Below are positions 34,050 through 43,378 of a DNA stretch of 64,000 nucleotides, piece after piece (the first letter of the stretch is position 1; each line of letters opens with the position of its first letter). This DNA comes from Desulfofundulus salinus. GTDB lineage: Bacteria > Bacillota > Desulfotomaculia > Desulfotomaculales > Desulfovirgulaceae. The stretch lies in assembly GCF_003627965.1 (NCBI RefSeq), contig NZ_RBWE01000001.1, positions 725,214 to 789,213 of the forward strand. Reading direction: 5' to 3'. Under the pieces are notes generated by a model. The model did no database searches. It had not been told where the DNA came from and worked only from the letters and a program-made list of their open reading frames with translations. Both the position numbers and the translations under genes were made by a program.

Positions 34050-35240
34050 ATGAAAAAGGGGATTATCAATAAAATTGCCCTGGCCACACTGCTCCTGATG
34101 CTGGCCGTTCTGGCTTTAGGGGCCAGCGGCGTGGGGGCGCAACAAGCACAAGTGGTGGGCAGCGACCTTGGGTTGAAGGGGAAACTGGGTGAAGCCATAG
34201 CTAAAGCCCCGGTGGGCACGGGTAAGGGGCAGATCGATCCCGATGCGCCCAGGGGAGCCTTCGGCATTCCCGGAGCGCCTGAGATCAACTACCTGGTGGC
34301 CATCCTGTGGGCCATCTGGGTGGGCTGGATCTTCTCCACTGTGGGTGCATTCGGTGGCGTTATGGCTGGAGTAGGCCACATGACCGTTTACGGCCTGGGT
34401 GACTGGGTAAAGCCTTTTAAGAACACCGCGCCCCAGTTGAACAAGCTGCTTACTGACAGTATCCGTACCTCCAACCAGTGGCTGGTTGGTTTGTCAGCAC
34501 TTTTAAGCACCATTAACTACCTGAAGGCTAAGCGTTTGGCCTGGCCGCTGGGCCTTGCCCTGGGATTGGGTTCCATTGTGGGGGCTGTGGCCATTCCCGC
34601 TCTGACCGGCGGCAAGGTGAGCTTCAGCCAGTACCAGGGATGGTTCGGATTATTTGTTTTTGTGGTGGGCGTCGTTCTTTTATATGAAACGACCCCCCGG
34701 GGGCAGGCCAGCAAGAAGGCGGCCAAAGAGGCGGCCAGGGCCTTTGAGCAGAGCATCAAGGAAAAGAAAGACGAAGCTGCCCAGGGGATTATAGTTACCG
34801 AGTGGAGTCTTACCAACATTAAGTTTTCCTTCTTCGGCGTGGAGTTTAAGTTCAACCCCATCTGGGCTTTTATGGGCGGCGTGGTAATCGCAGCCATTTC
34901 GGCCTTCATCGGTGTGGGCGGCGGCTTTTTGTACGTGCCTTTCCTGACCAGTATCGTGGGCCTGCCCATGTTCGTGGTGGCCGGCACCTCGGCCATGGCC
35001 GTCCTGGTCAGTATGATGACCAGTATCACCACCTACATCACCGTAGCCGGTGCCGCCTTGGACTGGGGCATGATTGGGGTGGAGTTAATTGGCGTATTTA
35101 TCGGTTCCATGATTGGCCCGCGAACCCAGAAATATATCCCGGACATCTGGCTGAAGAGATTGTTTGTCGTTCTCGCTTTTTACGTCGGCCTTGGTTACTT
35201 CAGCAAGGGATTCTTCGGGAAAGCCTGGGTTCCAATGTAA
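34050..35240 (+). CDS. TauE/SafE-family sulfite/sulfonate exporter-like permease
   Basis: A 396-residue membrane protein with an N-terminal signal-like helix (LATLLLMLAVLALGASGVGA), a soluble ~50-residue segment, and two TauE half-domains. SAFIGVGGGFLYVPFLTSIVGLPMFVVAGTSAMAVLVSMM is the signature second repeat; the first repeat is recognisable around SALLSTINYL. A charged, helical linker (KAAKEAARAFEQSIKEKKDEA) separates the halves. It probably moves sulfite, sulfoacetate or another sulfur oxyanion, fitting the downstream molybdoenzyme. ATG 34050 follows GGGGGAGG. Substrate identity is inferred from family and context. Confidence 0.85.
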   Translation: MKKGIINKIALATLLLMLAVLALGASGVGAQQAQVVGSDLGLKGKLGEAIAKAPVGTGKGQIDPDAPRGAFGIPGAPEINYLVAILWAIWVGWIFSTVGAFGGVMAGVGHMTVYGLGDWVKPFKNTAPQLNKLLTDSIRTSNQWLVGLSALLSTINYLKAKRLAWPLGLALGLGSIVGAVAIPALTGGKVSFSQYQGWFGLFVFVVGVVLLYETTPRGQASKKAAKEAARAFEQSIKEKKDEAAQGIIVTEWSLTNIKFSFFGVEFKFNPIWAFMGGVVIAAISAFIGVGGGFLYVPFLTSIVGLPMFVVAGTSAMAVLVSMMTSITTYITVAGAALDWGMIGVELIGVFIGSMIGPRTQKYIPDIWLKRLFVVLAFYVGLGYFSKGFFGKAWVPM

Positions 35241-35329
35241 GATTCGCTTAACAGATATTCCGCTCCAGGTTCCCCGGGCTGTTCCCTGGGAACCTGGGGC
35301 AACTACCTGGATAAACGGGGGCTTGAAGT

Positions 35330-35869
35330 ATGGGCCTTTGGGAACTGGTGGATCAGGTCCTAATTATGTTTTATAAAATCAGCGGCCATCCGGTTTTTGA
35401 CTACTTTCTGGGTACATTCCTGGTGGCACTCTTGGCGGTGGTCATCGGGGAATTCACCATCTCCATGGTCTTTCTGGTGAACAAAAACCACCTGGACCGG
35501 CTGAACACCCGGTTAGCGGATTTGCAGCAGCTATCCCTGGCTGCCTTAAAGCTGGGGGACAAGAAGAGCTATGACGCCTGCAACAAAGAAGCCAACGACG
35601 CCTTTGGCCGGGCTTTCTTCAACATGTTTGGCCTGTCGGCGGCCGCCCTGTGGCCCGCTTTCTTTGCCCTTGCCTGGATGCAGCAGCGTTTTGCCGGCAT
35701 CGGCTTTCCCATACCCTTTACCGGCCTGGCTGTAAATTATGTGTTTACTTTTCTCATCTGCTACATCCTGGCCCGCATGTTTTTCAGCCGGGTGAAAAAC
35801 CGGCTCCCCTATTTCAGGGGTATACACCGGATGCTGATGGCTTATGAAGAAAATTCCAGCAAAAGCTAG
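35330..35869 (+). CDS. Small integral membrane protein, DUF106/EMC3-like appearance
   Basis: A 179-residue protein with three predicted helices (residues ~23-48, ~95-118, ~128-150) and a cytoplasmic helical hairpin between the first two (NKNHLDRLNTRLADLQQLSLAALKLGDKKSYDACNKEANDAF). The pattern of one helix, a charged hairpin with KLGD, then two helices resembles DUF106/EMC3-YidC-like proteins, but the resemblance is only by eye. It lies between the sulfite-exporter-like gene and the molybdoenzyme on the same strand, so a role in assembling or anchoring the system is possible. Function unknown. Confidence 0.7.
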   Translation: MGLWELVDQVLIMFYKISGHPVFDYFLGTFLVALLAVVIGEFTISMVFLVNKNHLDRLNTRLADLQQLSLAALKLGDKKSYDACNKEANDAFGRAFFNMFGLSAAALWPAFFALAWMQQRFAGIGFPIPFTGLAVNYVFTFLICYILARMFFSRVKNRLPYFRGIHRMLMAYEENSSKS

Positions 35870-35957
35870 GTTTTTATATAAGATATCCCTGCCGCTGTCA
35901 GCGGCAAAGTAAATATCCAATAACTCCGTTAAAACTTATTTTATGGAGGCTTCCCTT

Positions 35958-38042
35958 ATGGAAACTGTCTACAGCATTTGTTTCATGTGTACGGTAAGAT
36001 GTCCCATAAAAGTAATGGTGGAAAATGACGACGTCAAGCTGATCGAAGGCAACCCCCACGTTGCCGGCATTGAGGGCAGCATCTGCCCCAAAGGCGCTGC
36101 CGGGGTCAGCCTTTTAAACGACGACGAAAGACTGAAAAGGCCCTTAATCCGCACCGGCCCCAGGGGTTCCGGGCAATGGCGGGAAGCATCCTGGGAGGAA
36201 GCGCTGGACTACGTGGCGGCAAAACTCGCCGAGGTCAAAGAAAAATACGGTGGGCGCAGCATCGCCCTGACCGAAAGGGCACATCTCAACTCCCACATCA
36301 GCAAAACCTTTATGAAGGCCCTGGGATCTCCCAACTATTTCACCCACGACTCCTGCTGCAAGGGCTCCCTGAACACCGCCTTCAGGACCCTGACCGGCTA
36401 TACCGACGGGCAGGTGGGCGTGGACCTGGGGAAGGCCAAACACGTCATCCTTTACGGCCGCAATATTTTTGAATCTTTGGAACTCAAGCAGGTCAAACAG
36501 TTAATGCAGGCCATTGACAACGGGACCAAACTCACCTACATCGACCCCAGGGTAAGCGTTACGGCCACCAAGGCCCACAAATACCTCATGATCAGGCCCG
36601 GAACAGATCTGGCCCTGAACTATGCCCTGATGCACGTGATCCTGAAGGAAGGATTATATGATAAGGAATATGTCAACCGCTGGGTTCTCGGTTTAAAGGA
36701 ACTGCAGCAATTTGTCGAGCCCTACACCCCGGAATGGGCGGAAAAGGAAACCGGCATTCCCGCTTACGAAATTGTTTCTCTGGCCCGGGAGGCCAGCGAG
36801 GCCAAACCGGCGGTGGTATTCCACTACGGGTATCGTTGCTCCCACTACCTTAACGAAATCTACTTCAGAAGGTCCATTATCATGTTGAACGCCCTCATGG
36901 GCAGTATTGAAGCTCCCGGAGGCATCTTCTTCAAGAAAAGCGCCAGGGATGTGGGCAAGAAACCCCTCAACAAGTTAACGGATCAAGATCTCCCCAGGGT
37001 AACCGAAGAAAGATGCGACGGAGTGGGCACACCCAAACTTCCGCTGCCCGACCCGGCCCACGGGGTAGTGCAGATGCTGCCTAAAGCCATACTGGAAGAA
37101 GACCCCTACCCGGTGAAGGCGTTAATAGTTTGGCGCTTTAACCCGCTGCTTTCCATTCCCGACTACGAAAACACAAGGCGTGCTTTAGAAAAGCTCGACT
37201 TCGTCGTTACCATAGATATCCACTTCAGTGAAACTGCCTGGTATTCGGATGTTATCCTGCCCGAATCCATCTACCTGGAAAGGGGAGACTCCATCCAGGA
37301 AGCAAACGGCTTAAAGCCCGCATTATACCTGCGCCGGCCCGCGGTGACACCCCGCTATGACACCAAGCCGGGATGGGAAATCATGAAGAACCTGGCCGAC
37401 CGGCTGGGCATCGGCCAGTACTTCCCCTATCACACGCTGGAAGATCTGTGGGCTTACCAACTGAAGGGAACCGGGATCAACATCAGTGACTTTGCAGAAA
37501 AGGGATTCGTTTCCCTGAGTGACGAGCCCATTTACTGGGACCGGAAGGACGGGATCAAATTGAAAACCCCCTCCGGGAAAATTGAATTTGTGTCCAGCCT
37601 TTTAGAACAAAACGGGTTTCCGTCCTTCCCTGCGTATGAGCCCGTGCCGGCGCCGCCGGAAGGATATTTCCGCCTGATGATCGGCAGGGCCGCGGCCCAT
37701 ACCCATGTATCGACGCAAAACAACCCGCTTTTAAACGAACTGGTGCCTGAAAACGTCTTATGGATTAACACCCGCCAGGCAGCAAAGCTGGGCATTAAAA
37801 ACGGCCAGATGGTGGAAGTCATATCCTCCCGGGGCCGGGATACCATCCGTGCTTTTGTAACGGACCTCATCCACCCGGAAGCCGTTTTCATGCTGCACGG
37901 TTTTGGCCACAAGGTACCCGTGCAGTCCAGGTGCTACGGCAAGGGGGCCATGGACGCCATGTTGCAGGAAAACGTCACCGATATGGTGGGTGGCAGCCCG
38001 GCTTTACAACATGTCTTCGTCACCGTAAGGCCAATTAACTGA
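35958..38042 (+). CDS. Molybdopterin oxidoreductase, PhsA/PsrA-like catalytic subunit
   Basis: 694 residues. An N-terminal [4Fe-4S] site is formed by C8, C11, C15 and C43 (SICFMCTVRCP...SICPKG). The molybdopterin domains follow, with the candidate Mo-ligand Cys in HDSCCKGSLNT (C133/C134). Later landmarks are KHVILYGRNIFES, VILPESIYLERGDSIQ and the C-terminal NTRQAAKLGIKNGQMVEVISSRG. No twin-arginine signal is seen, so the enzyme may be cytoplasmic, unlike typical PhsA. Likely substrates are thiosulfate, polysulfide or tetrathionate. ATG 35958 is preferred because GGAGG precedes it by eight bases. A ferredoxin subunit and flavoprotein follow directly. Confidence 0.88.
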   Translation: METVYSICFMCTVRCPIKVMVENDDVKLIEGNPHVAGIEGSICPKGAAGVSLLNDDERLKRPLIRTGPRGSGQWREASWEEALDYVAAKLAEVKEKYGGRSIALTERAHLNSHISKTFMKALGSPNYFTHDSCCKGSLNTAFRTLTGYTDGQVGVDLGKAKHVILYGRNIFESLELKQVKQLMQAIDNGTKLTYIDPRVSVTATKAHKYLMIRPGTDLALNYALMHVILKEGLYDKEYVNRWVLGLKELQQFVEPYTPEWAEKETGIPAYEIVSLAREASEAKPAVVFHYGYRCSHYLNEIYFRRSIIMLNALMGSIEAPGGIFFKKSARDVGKKPLNKLTDQDLPRVTEERCDGVGTPKLPLPDPAHGVVQMLPKAILEEDPYPVKALIVWRFNPLLSIPDYENTRRALEKLDFVVTIDIHFSETAWYSDVILPESIYLERGDSIQEANGLKPALYLRRPAVTPRYDTKPGWEIMKNLADRLGIGQYFPYHTLEDLWAYQLKGTGINISDFAEKGFVSLSDEPIYWDRKDGIKLKTPSGKIEFVSSLLEQNGFPSFPAYEPVPAPPEGYFRLMIGRAAAHTHVSTQNNPLLNELVPENVLWINTRQAAKLGIKNGQMVEVISSRGRDTIRAFVTDLIHPEAVFMLHGFGHKVPVQSRCYGKGAMDAMLQENVTDMVGGSPALQHVFVTVRPIN

Positions 38043-38062
38043 TACTGTTGGGAGGTTAATAA

Positions 38063-38572
38063 ATGAGCAAGTATTACCTGTACCAGGACGAGAAAAGATG
38101 CATTTCCTGCCGCAGCTGTGAAGTCCAGTGCAAGGTCAACAAGGGGCTTGATGTGGGGCCAAAACCGAACCAGGTGGTGGTGGTAGGCCCGGTTGAGATA
38201 GATAGTCATCCGAAGGCAACCAATGTTTTTATCGCTTGCTTCCATTGTGAAGAACCCTGGTGCGTGCCGGCCTGTCCCACCGGCGCCGTGCAGAAACGTG
38301 CCAGGGACGGCATTGTTTTCATTGACCAGGAGTTGTGTGTAGGGTGCAAAAGCTGCATCATGGCCTGTCCATGGGGGGCGCCCCAATGGGACGTTAAGAA
38401 AGGCAAGGCTGTAAAATGCGATTACTGCAAAGACCGTATTGATGCGGGGCTCAAGCCGGCATGCGTTACCGCCTGTCCCACCAACAGCCTTTGCTTTGGT
38501 TCGGCCGAGCGCATGCCGGACATCAAGCGGGTACGTTATGCCCACCAAATTATTGCGGTGGGGCATAGTTAA
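38063..38572 (+). CDS. Four-cluster ferredoxin subunit (PhsB/DmsB-like)
   Basis: 169 residues with four Cys motifs (CISCRSCEVQC, CFHCEEPWCVPAC, CVGCKSCIMAC, CDYCKDRIDAGLKPACVTACPT). It is the electron-transfer partner expected for the molybdoenzyme 20 bases upstream. It is a close paralogue of the gene at 32089-32628. No membrane anchor subunit (PhsC/PsrC type) is found nearby, which argues for coupling to the soluble flavoprotein encoded next, with 17 bases between. ATG 38063 follows GGGAGG. Confidence 0.93.
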   Translation: MSKYYLYQDEKRCISCRSCEVQCKVNKGLDVGPKPNQVVVVGPVEIDSHPKATNVFIACFHCEEPWCVPACPTGAVQKRARDGIVFIDQELCVGCKSCIMACPWGAPQWDVKKGKAVKCDYCKDRIDAGLKPACVTACPTNSLCFGSAERMPDIKRVRYAHQIIAVGHS

Positions 38573-38589
38573 AAAGGAGCAGGGTTTAC

Positions 38590-41394
38590 ATGGCAAAAAA
38601 TACCTGTAGCGTCAAGAAGGCAGAGGAAATTGTAAAATCCTATTTAAATATGAACAGACTTTGCGGCCAGTGTCGCTCTAATTTAAATACAGCTTTAAGC
38701 CTGCTGGGCAGGATACGGAGCGGAAAGGCCCGCATTGGCGACCTGGAGGGCCTGTTAACCCTGGTCAACAGGTTGCACCTTACGTGCCACTGCGGTCAGG
38801 GGAAGCGTGTGGCGCCGGAAGTTATGGCCATTTTACGGGAGAACAGGGACGATTTCATAGTTCACATTGAGAACCGGGTATGTCCCGCTTCCGAATGTCC
38901 CCACCTGGTGCTTGCACCCTGTCAGGCGGCCTGTCCGGCAGGTATCGATATCCCAAATTATGTTGCACTGGTAGGACAGGGCAAGTATACCGAAGCTTTG
39001 CAGCTAATATTAGAGGATGTTCCCTTGCCCGGTGTTCTGGGGCGTATTTGCGAACATCCCTGTGAGCGTGCCTGCCGCAGGGGTGAGGTTGACGCACCCA
39101 TATCTATCTGTGCCCTGAAAAGGCTGGCTTACGACCAGGTCCGGGAAATCCGGGAAAAGGTAAACCTTTTTTCGCCGCGGCCTGTAAGAAAATCAGAAAA
39201 GAGAGTTGCAGTGGTCGGCTCAGGTCCTGCAGGACTTTCCTGCGCCTATTTCCTGGCTAAGAAAGGTTACGCTGTGACCATATTTGAAGCCATGCCCGAG
39301 CCGGGGGGAATGCTCGCCTACGGCATTCCCCCGTACCGGCTTCCCCGGGAAGTTCTCCGGGATGAAATAGCCCGCATCCAGGCCATGGGTGTGGAGATCA
39401 GGTTGAACAGCCCAATTACCGGGGAATACGGTATTGAGGCTTTGATGGAAGACGGTTACGCGGCAGTGTTTTTAGGCACTGGAGCCTGGAAAGGTTCCAT
39501 CCCCATTCCCAATCATGAGTGTTTCAAAGGTGTTATGGATGGGGTGACCTTTCTCAGGGTAGTAAACCAGAATTTGTTAACGGGAACGGGTGAACCTGGG
39601 GTAGAGGTCTGCGGCAAGAGAGTGGTTGTGGTGGGCGGCGGCAACGTGGCCATTGACGCCGCGCGGGTTGCCCGGCGTCTCGGAGCCCTTGAGGTGAGGA
39701 TTATTTACCGGCGTTCGCGTCAGGAAATGCCTGCGCTGGATGAAGAAATAGAAGCAGCTGAAAAGGAAGGAATAATTCTGGACTACCTTATCTCTCCCAC
39801 AGGGCTGGGAGGCAAAGACCAGTGCGTCCAATACATTGAGTGCATACGCAATACTTTGAGCGAGCCTGATGCAACCGGTCGTTGCTGGCCGGTGCCCATC
39901 AAGAATTCGGAGTTCAAGATGGAAGCCGACCTGGTTATTTTTGCCGTAGGCCAGAAGCCGGATCTCTCATATATTACTGAGGGTTCGGGGTCACCGGATG
40001 TGCTGGTTTCCCGGGACCGTATTGTCGTTAACCCGGACACTATGGAGACATCCCGGCCGGGAGTCTTTGCGGGGGGCGATGCTGTTACCGGGCCCGCCAG
40101 CGCCATAAAGGCCATTGCTGCCGGGAAACGGGCAGCGGCGGCTATAGATGCCTATTTGCGTGGAGAAAAACCTTCAGCCGCCATAAAGTATCCGGTTAAA
40201 AGAAAGGTTGCCGCCCTTATGCAGGTTACTGCTCAGGAAAAAAGTCACTCCCGGGTCTATTCCTTTGAGGAACAGTACCTGCCCGTAAAACAACATACGT
40301 TTGACGAAGTAATGGAGGGTCTTGGCCCGGAAGCCGGTGCGGTGGAAGCAGGCAGATGCCTGCGGTGCGACCTTTGCATTGCCTGCGGGAAATGTGTTGA
40401 TACCTGCCGCAAAGTGGGGGCAGAAGCCATTCAGCTGGGTTACGTTGAAGGCAGCAAGGGAGCTGCAACTGATTTTGCACGCCCGGGCAATAAATGTATC
40501 GGATGTGGCAGCTGTTCCGTTAATTGTCCTACCGGGGCCATAACCATAAGCGATGAAGGCGGCTTCAGGGAGATGCGCATGTGCGGGGCGCTGATGAGCC
40601 GCCTGGAACTGTTTACCTGCCGGATTTGCGGGCAGTCCTTTGTCACGTCAAAACATCTCGACTTTGTGAATGAACGTTTAAAAGATTACCCAAGCCGTGT
40701 CCATAGCACAACCGAAATATGTCCCGCCTGCTTACGCCGGGTATGGGCTCACCGTATTTGCGGCAGGGAGTACCAAACTGTTGATTGGATGGAACTGGTC
40801 TCCATTGAACTGGAACAAGAGGCTCTGGAGCCGGAAAAAGATATGGCTGATGTCTTCTTGACGTCCCGGGAGGAACAGGTGGTCATGGAGCGGATACGGC
40901 CCCAGATGCAGAAGATTCACGTTCTGGTTAGTGAACTCTCCACAGTTGTACATGGTCCCGGCCGGCTCTCTTTAGAAGCGGGTCGTATATTGAAAATGAT
41001 TAACGATGTGGCTGAACAGGTCAACCTGCTGGCTCTTAACGCTTCAATTGAGGCCGTCAGGGTTGGTGACCAGGGAAACGAAATTTCTGCATTGTTGAAT
41101 GAGGTGCATGAACTGGCCGCACAATCCGCCCGTGTGGCTACGGAGATTGGTGTTTTCATCCACAGGGTACGGCAGGAGATTTCCTCCGGCGTTAGCGGGG
41201 AGAACGATACCGGTGACGGCAGTTTTGCCGTAGGGGAAGGTGTCCTGCTTGCCGTTGAAACGAGAAAACACTTCAATGCCATTGTGCAACATATAGAGAA
41301 CGTTGTCCGGCAGGTGGGCAGGGTGGCCCGCATCGCCGGGGAATTAAGTGCCAGGCAGGAGGAAACTGTCCTGGTCGAGGAAAAATCGGCGTAG
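38590..41394 (+). CDS. NuoF-like / GltD-like flavoprotein with ferredoxin domains, fused to a chemoreceptor signalling segment
   Basis: 934 residues in recognisable order. Residues 15-98 resemble the NuoF C-terminal Fe-S helix bundle (LCGQCRSNLNT, TCHCGQGKRVAPEV). 99-180 hold the GltD N-terminal Fe-S motif (CPASECPH, CQAACPAGIDIP, CEHPCERACRR). 204-525 hold FAD and NAD(P)H folds (VAVVGSGPAGLSCAYFLAKKG; VVVVGGGNVAIDAARVA; GVFAGGDAVTGPASAIKAI). 590-650 hold two ferredoxin clusters. 677-714 hold CRIC...CPAC. From about 762 the protein aligns with the methyl-accepting domain of the next gene ([46 protein letters not shown]). The tip residues are altered. It probably shuttles electrons between NAD(P)H and the molybdoenzyme. 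Confidence 0.9.
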   Translation: MAKNTCSVKKAEEIVKSYLNMNRLCGQCRSNLNTALSLLGRIRSGKARIGDLEGLLTLVNRLHLTCHCGQGKRVAPEVMAILRENRDDFIVHIENRVCPASECPHLVLAPCQAACPAGIDIPNYVALVGQGKYTEALQLILEDVPLPGVLGRICEHPCERACRRGEVDAPISICALKRLAYDQVREIREKVNLFSPRPVRKSEKRVAVVGSGPAGLSCAYFLAKKGYAVTIFEAMPEPGGMLAYGIPPYRLPREVLRDEIARIQAMGVEIRLNSPITGEYGIEALMEDGYAAVFLGTGAWKGSIPIPNHECFKGVMDGVTFLRVVNQNLLTGTGEPGVEVCGKRVVVVGGGNVAIDAARVARRLGALEVRIIYRRSRQEMPALDEEIEAAEKEGIILDYLISPTGLGGKDQCVQYIECIRNTLSEPDATGRCWPVPIKNSEFKMEADLVIFAVGQKPDLSYITEGSGSPDVLVSRDRIVVNPDTMETSRPGVFAGGDAVTGPASAIKAIAAGKRAAAAIDAYLRGEKPSAAIKYPVKRKVAALMQVTAQEKSHSRVYSFEEQYLPVKQHTFDEVMEGLGPEAGAVEAGRCLRCDLCIACGKCVDTCRKVGAEAIQLGYVEGSKGAATDFARPGNKCIGCGSCSVNCPTGAITISDEGGFREMRMCGALMSRLELFTCRICGQSFVTSKHLDFVNERLKDYPSRVHSTTEICPACLRRVWAHRICGREYQTVDWMELVSIELEQEALEPEKDMADVFLTSREEQVVMERIRPQMQKIHVLVSELSTVVHGPGRLSLEAGRILKMINDVAEQVNLLALNASIEAVRVGDQGNEISALLNEVHELAAQSARVATEIGVFIHRVRQEISSGVSGENDTGDGSFAVGEGVLLAVETRKHFNAIVQHIENVVRQVGRVARIAGELSARQEETVLVEEKSA

Positions 41395-41400
41395 TAAACG

Positions 41401-41439
41401 GATACCCGGAGTGTTTTGGAACCACACACTCCGGGTGTC
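41401..41439 (+). terminator. Hairpin between the fused flavoprotein gene and the chemoreceptor gene
   Basis: GATACCCGGAGTGT (41401-41414) pairs with ACACTCCGGGTGTC (41426-41439), 14 bp with one G-T pair and an 11-base loop. It begins six bases after the flavoprotein stop. The bases after it are CCCAAAAAAAA, not T-rich, so on the plus strand it may attenuate or stabilise rather than fully terminate. Confidence 0.6.
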
Positions 41440-41494
41440 CCCAAAAAAAATATACTGCGTAGTGGGGATGGATATAGCGAGGCGATAAATACAT

Positions 41495-43378
41495 ATGAAA
41501 GCTTTATTTGCCAGCATCAAGACCCGCATTTTGCTCCCTTTACTGGTTTTATCGGCGATGGGCTTTGGGCTGCTGGCGTTTTACAATTACAGCCAGACCA
41601 AAAGTTTGATTATCCAGCAGGAGAAACAGCACTTCCAGTCCATCCAGGCCTTTGTGGAAAACGACCTGGCTGAAACCACCCGGAGCATTCGACTGGGTAT
41701 AGAAAGTGTGGTCAACAATCCCCAGGTGCAGGAAGCATTTGCGGCCAGGGACAGGGAAAAGCTGAAAGCACTCACTGCCCCCATTTGGGAACAAATTAAA
41801 GACGACGGAATTGAACAATTCCAGTTCCACCTTCCCCCGGCCACCGCCTTTTTACGCCTGCATATGCCCAACAAATTTGGGGATGACCTTTCTTCCTTCC
41901 GGGCTACGGTGGTGGAGGCCAACCGGAGCAAAAAGCCGGTGGCCGGCCTGGAAGAGGGGCGGGGCGGTTACGGTTTCCGCGTGGTGGTGCCGGTGTTCTA
42001 CCAGGGGCAGCATGTGGGCAGCGCCGAGTACGGTCAGGGTTTTAACGAGGCTCTGCTGGCAAAATGGAAAGAGCAACTGGGGGCCGATTTTTTTGTTTAC
42101 CGGCGCGGGGACAGGGGTATCTCCCTGGTGGATAGCGGCAACCTGCTGGCCGCTACGGCGGACAAAGATACATATCCTGTGGACGAGGGCTTAATTAAAG
42201 CCTGCCTGGAACAAGGGAAGACGCAGGTAACATACATAAACGACGGCCGCCAGGCGGTTCAGTTGCTGCCCTTGAAAGATTACTCCGGCGCTACCATTGC
42301 CTATGCCAAGGTAGTTTTAAACCGGGAAGGAATGCTGTCCAAACTCAATGCCACCATGGTTAACCTATTTACCGTTTTCCTGATTACCGGTGCCCTGGTT
42401 TTAGGCATTATCTACATTCTCCTTTCGCGTTCCTTGAACCCCATCACCAGGCTGGTGGGAGAAATGGCGCGCGTGGGCGAGGGGGATCTTACGGTTTCTC
42501 CCGTATGCTCTTCCCGTGATGAAGTGGGCCGCCTTACAAACAGTTTTTGCAGCATGATTGAAAGCATTCGCTCCCTGGTCGGCCAGGCGCTTGCCACCGC
42601 ACGCCAGCTTTCGGCGGCAGGCCAGGATCTATCGCTTTCCATTCAGCAGGTTTCCGCAGGGGCCCAGGAGACGGCAGGTATAGCCGACAGCCTGGCCCAG
42701 GTAGCGGCTCAACTAAACAACGGAGTACAGGAGCTGGAAAAAGCAACAGGAGACGCATCCCGCACGGCCCGGGGAGGGGAGGAGGCCATGGAACGGCTGC
42801 GTTCCCAGATGGAAAAAATTCAGGGTCTGGTCAGTGAGCTCTCCACCGTCGTTCACGGCCTGGGCCGGCGTTCCCAGGAAATAGGGCGTATAGTAGAAAT
42901 GATCACCGACATAGCCGAGCAGACCAACCTGCTGGCCCTCAATGCTTCTATTGAAGCAGCCAGGGCCGGGGAACACGGCAAGGGATTTTCCGTGGTAGCC
43001 GATGAGGTGCGCAAACTGGCCGAGCAGTCCGCCCGGGCGGCTACGGAGATTGGAGTTTTTATCCGTGAAGTGCAACAGGAGACGGCCCGCGGGGTCAATG
43101 ACATGGAAAAAAGTGTTCAAAGTATGCGGGAGGGCGTCCAGCTGGCCGTTGAAACCGGGAAACACTTTAATGCCATCGTACAGCAGGTCGAGCACATTGC
43201 CCGGCAGGTGGACCGGGTCGCCCGGGCCACCGGTGAAGTGAGTGCGGCCAGCCAGGAAGTGGCCGCCGCGGCCAGCGAACAATCGGGAACAGTGGAGCGG
43301 ATAGCCCGGGCGGCCAATGAGCTCTCTTCCATGGCCGGAGAACTGGAAGCCCGTGTGAGCCGTTTTAAGTTGAATTAA
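41495..43378 (+). CDS. Methyl-accepting chemotaxis protein with double-Cache sensor
   Basis: 627 residues. A first helix ([19 protein letters not shown], ~12-31) and a second ([21 protein letters not shown], ~290-311) bracket a ~255-residue extracytoplasmic Cache-type sensor with [28 protein letters not shown], typical of dCache_3-like domains. HAMP follows ([23 protein letters not shown]), then the MCP hairpin with the conserved tip [42 protein letters not shown] ligand such as an organic anion or sulfur compound is plausible. Its signalling domain is the evident source of the fusion in the previous gene. Spacing to that gene is 100 bases. Confidence 0.93.
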   Translation: MKALFASIKTRILLPLLVLSAMGFGLLAFYNYSQTKSLIIQQEKQHFQSIQAFVENDLAETTRSIRLGIESVVNNPQVQEAFAARDREKLKALTAPIWEQIKDDGIEQFQFHLPPATAFLRLHMPNKFGDDLSSFRATVVEANRSKKPVAGLEEGRGGYGFRVVVPVFYQGQHVGSAEYGQGFNEALLAKWKEQLGADFFVYRRGDRGISLVDSGNLLAATADKDTYPVDEGLIKACLEQGKTQVTYINDGRQAVQLLPLKDYSGATIAYAKVVLNREGMLSKLNATMVNLFTVFLITGALVLGIIYILLSRSLNPITRLVGEMARVGEGDLTVSPVCSSRDEVGRLTNSFCSMIESIRSLVGQALATARQLSAAGQDLSLSIQQVSAGAQETAGIADSLAQVAAQLNNGVQELEKATGDASRTARGGEEAMERLRSQMEKIQGLVSELSTVVHGLGRRSQEIGRIVEMITDIAEQTNLLALNASIEAARAGEHGKGFSVVADEVRKLAEQSARAATEIGVFIREVQQETARGVNDMEKSVQSMREGVQLAVETGKHFNAIVQQVEHIARQVDRVARATGEVSAASQEVAAAASEQSGTVERIARAANELSSMAGELEARVSRFKLN

